From contig CAZRSA010000168.1 in NCBI GenBank assembly GCA_964602525.1, positions 1 to 5,534 on the forward strand: DNA of 5,534 nt, in the 5' to 3' direction. This DNA comes from Lentisalinibacter sp964602525. GTDB lineage: Bacteria; Pseudomonadota; Gammaproteobacteria; Steroidobacterales; Woeseiaceae. The notes under the pieces are model-generated. The model did no database searches and had not been told where the DNA came from. It was given only the letters and a program-made list of their open reading frames with translations. This document shows positions 5,484-5,534 of this stretch, piece by piece. Numbering within the stretch: the first letter of the stretch is position 1; each line of letters starts with the position of its first letter. Both the position numbers and the translations under genes were made by a program.

Positions 5484-5534
5484 GTTAGCGACCCTGCACG
5501 CAGTCGATACTTTGAATTCCGCGGTCGGCCGTCT
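5484..5534. other. right flank of the IS; right half of the split palindrome
   Basis: These 51 bases continue the host sequence interrupted at 3882. AGCGACC (5487-5493) is the right arm of the reconstructed palindrome. No gene or other signal is visible in the rest. Confidence 0.5.

Overview
The window looks like chromosome from a GC-rich proteobacterium, most likely a gammaproteobacterium. This rests on very high third-position GC in positions 1-2983, a membrane-anchored class I cytochrome c followed by a FixI/CcoI-like copper ATPase, and an IS1182-type insertion sequence. No gene here fixes the genus, so the taxonomy is inference.

Positions 1-2983 hold a compact respiratory/copper block on the + strand. 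The 3' part of a membrane-anchored mono-haem cytochrome c (cut by the left edge) is followed, with no gap between stop and start, by a complete 719-residue P1B-1 copper-transporting P-type ATPase. After an 80-bp gap comes a 71-residue protein with a ribbon-helix-helix-like layout. Read together, the first two genes look like the tail of a haem-copper oxidase cluster whose catalytic subunits would lie to the left: the cytochrome would carry electrons and the ATPase would export Cu(I) for building the oxidase copper site. The oxidase itself is not in the window.

Positions 2984-3417 contain no convincing gene. The first ~200 bases are GC-rich and full of short palindromes. From about 3200 the base composition falls sharply. 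This AT-richer segment carries one orphan gene (3418-3837) for a small three-helix membrane protein of unknown function, preceded by an inverted repeat in its leader.

Positions 3883-5479 are a complete, apparently intact IS1182-family insertion sequence: a 462-residue DDE transposase between perfect 19-bp terminal inverted repeats, flanked by GGCC on both sides. Rejoining the flanks across one GGCC rebuilds an imperfect palindrome, so the element appears to have inserted into the loop of a hairpin-forming sequence just downstream of the membrane-protein gene. The last 51 bases are the other flank and hold no gene.

I see no CRISPR array, tRNA, rRNA or obvious defence system. The most notable points are the tight cytochrome/copper-ATPase coupling, the composition break near 3200 with an orphan membrane gene, and the IS insertion into a palindrome.
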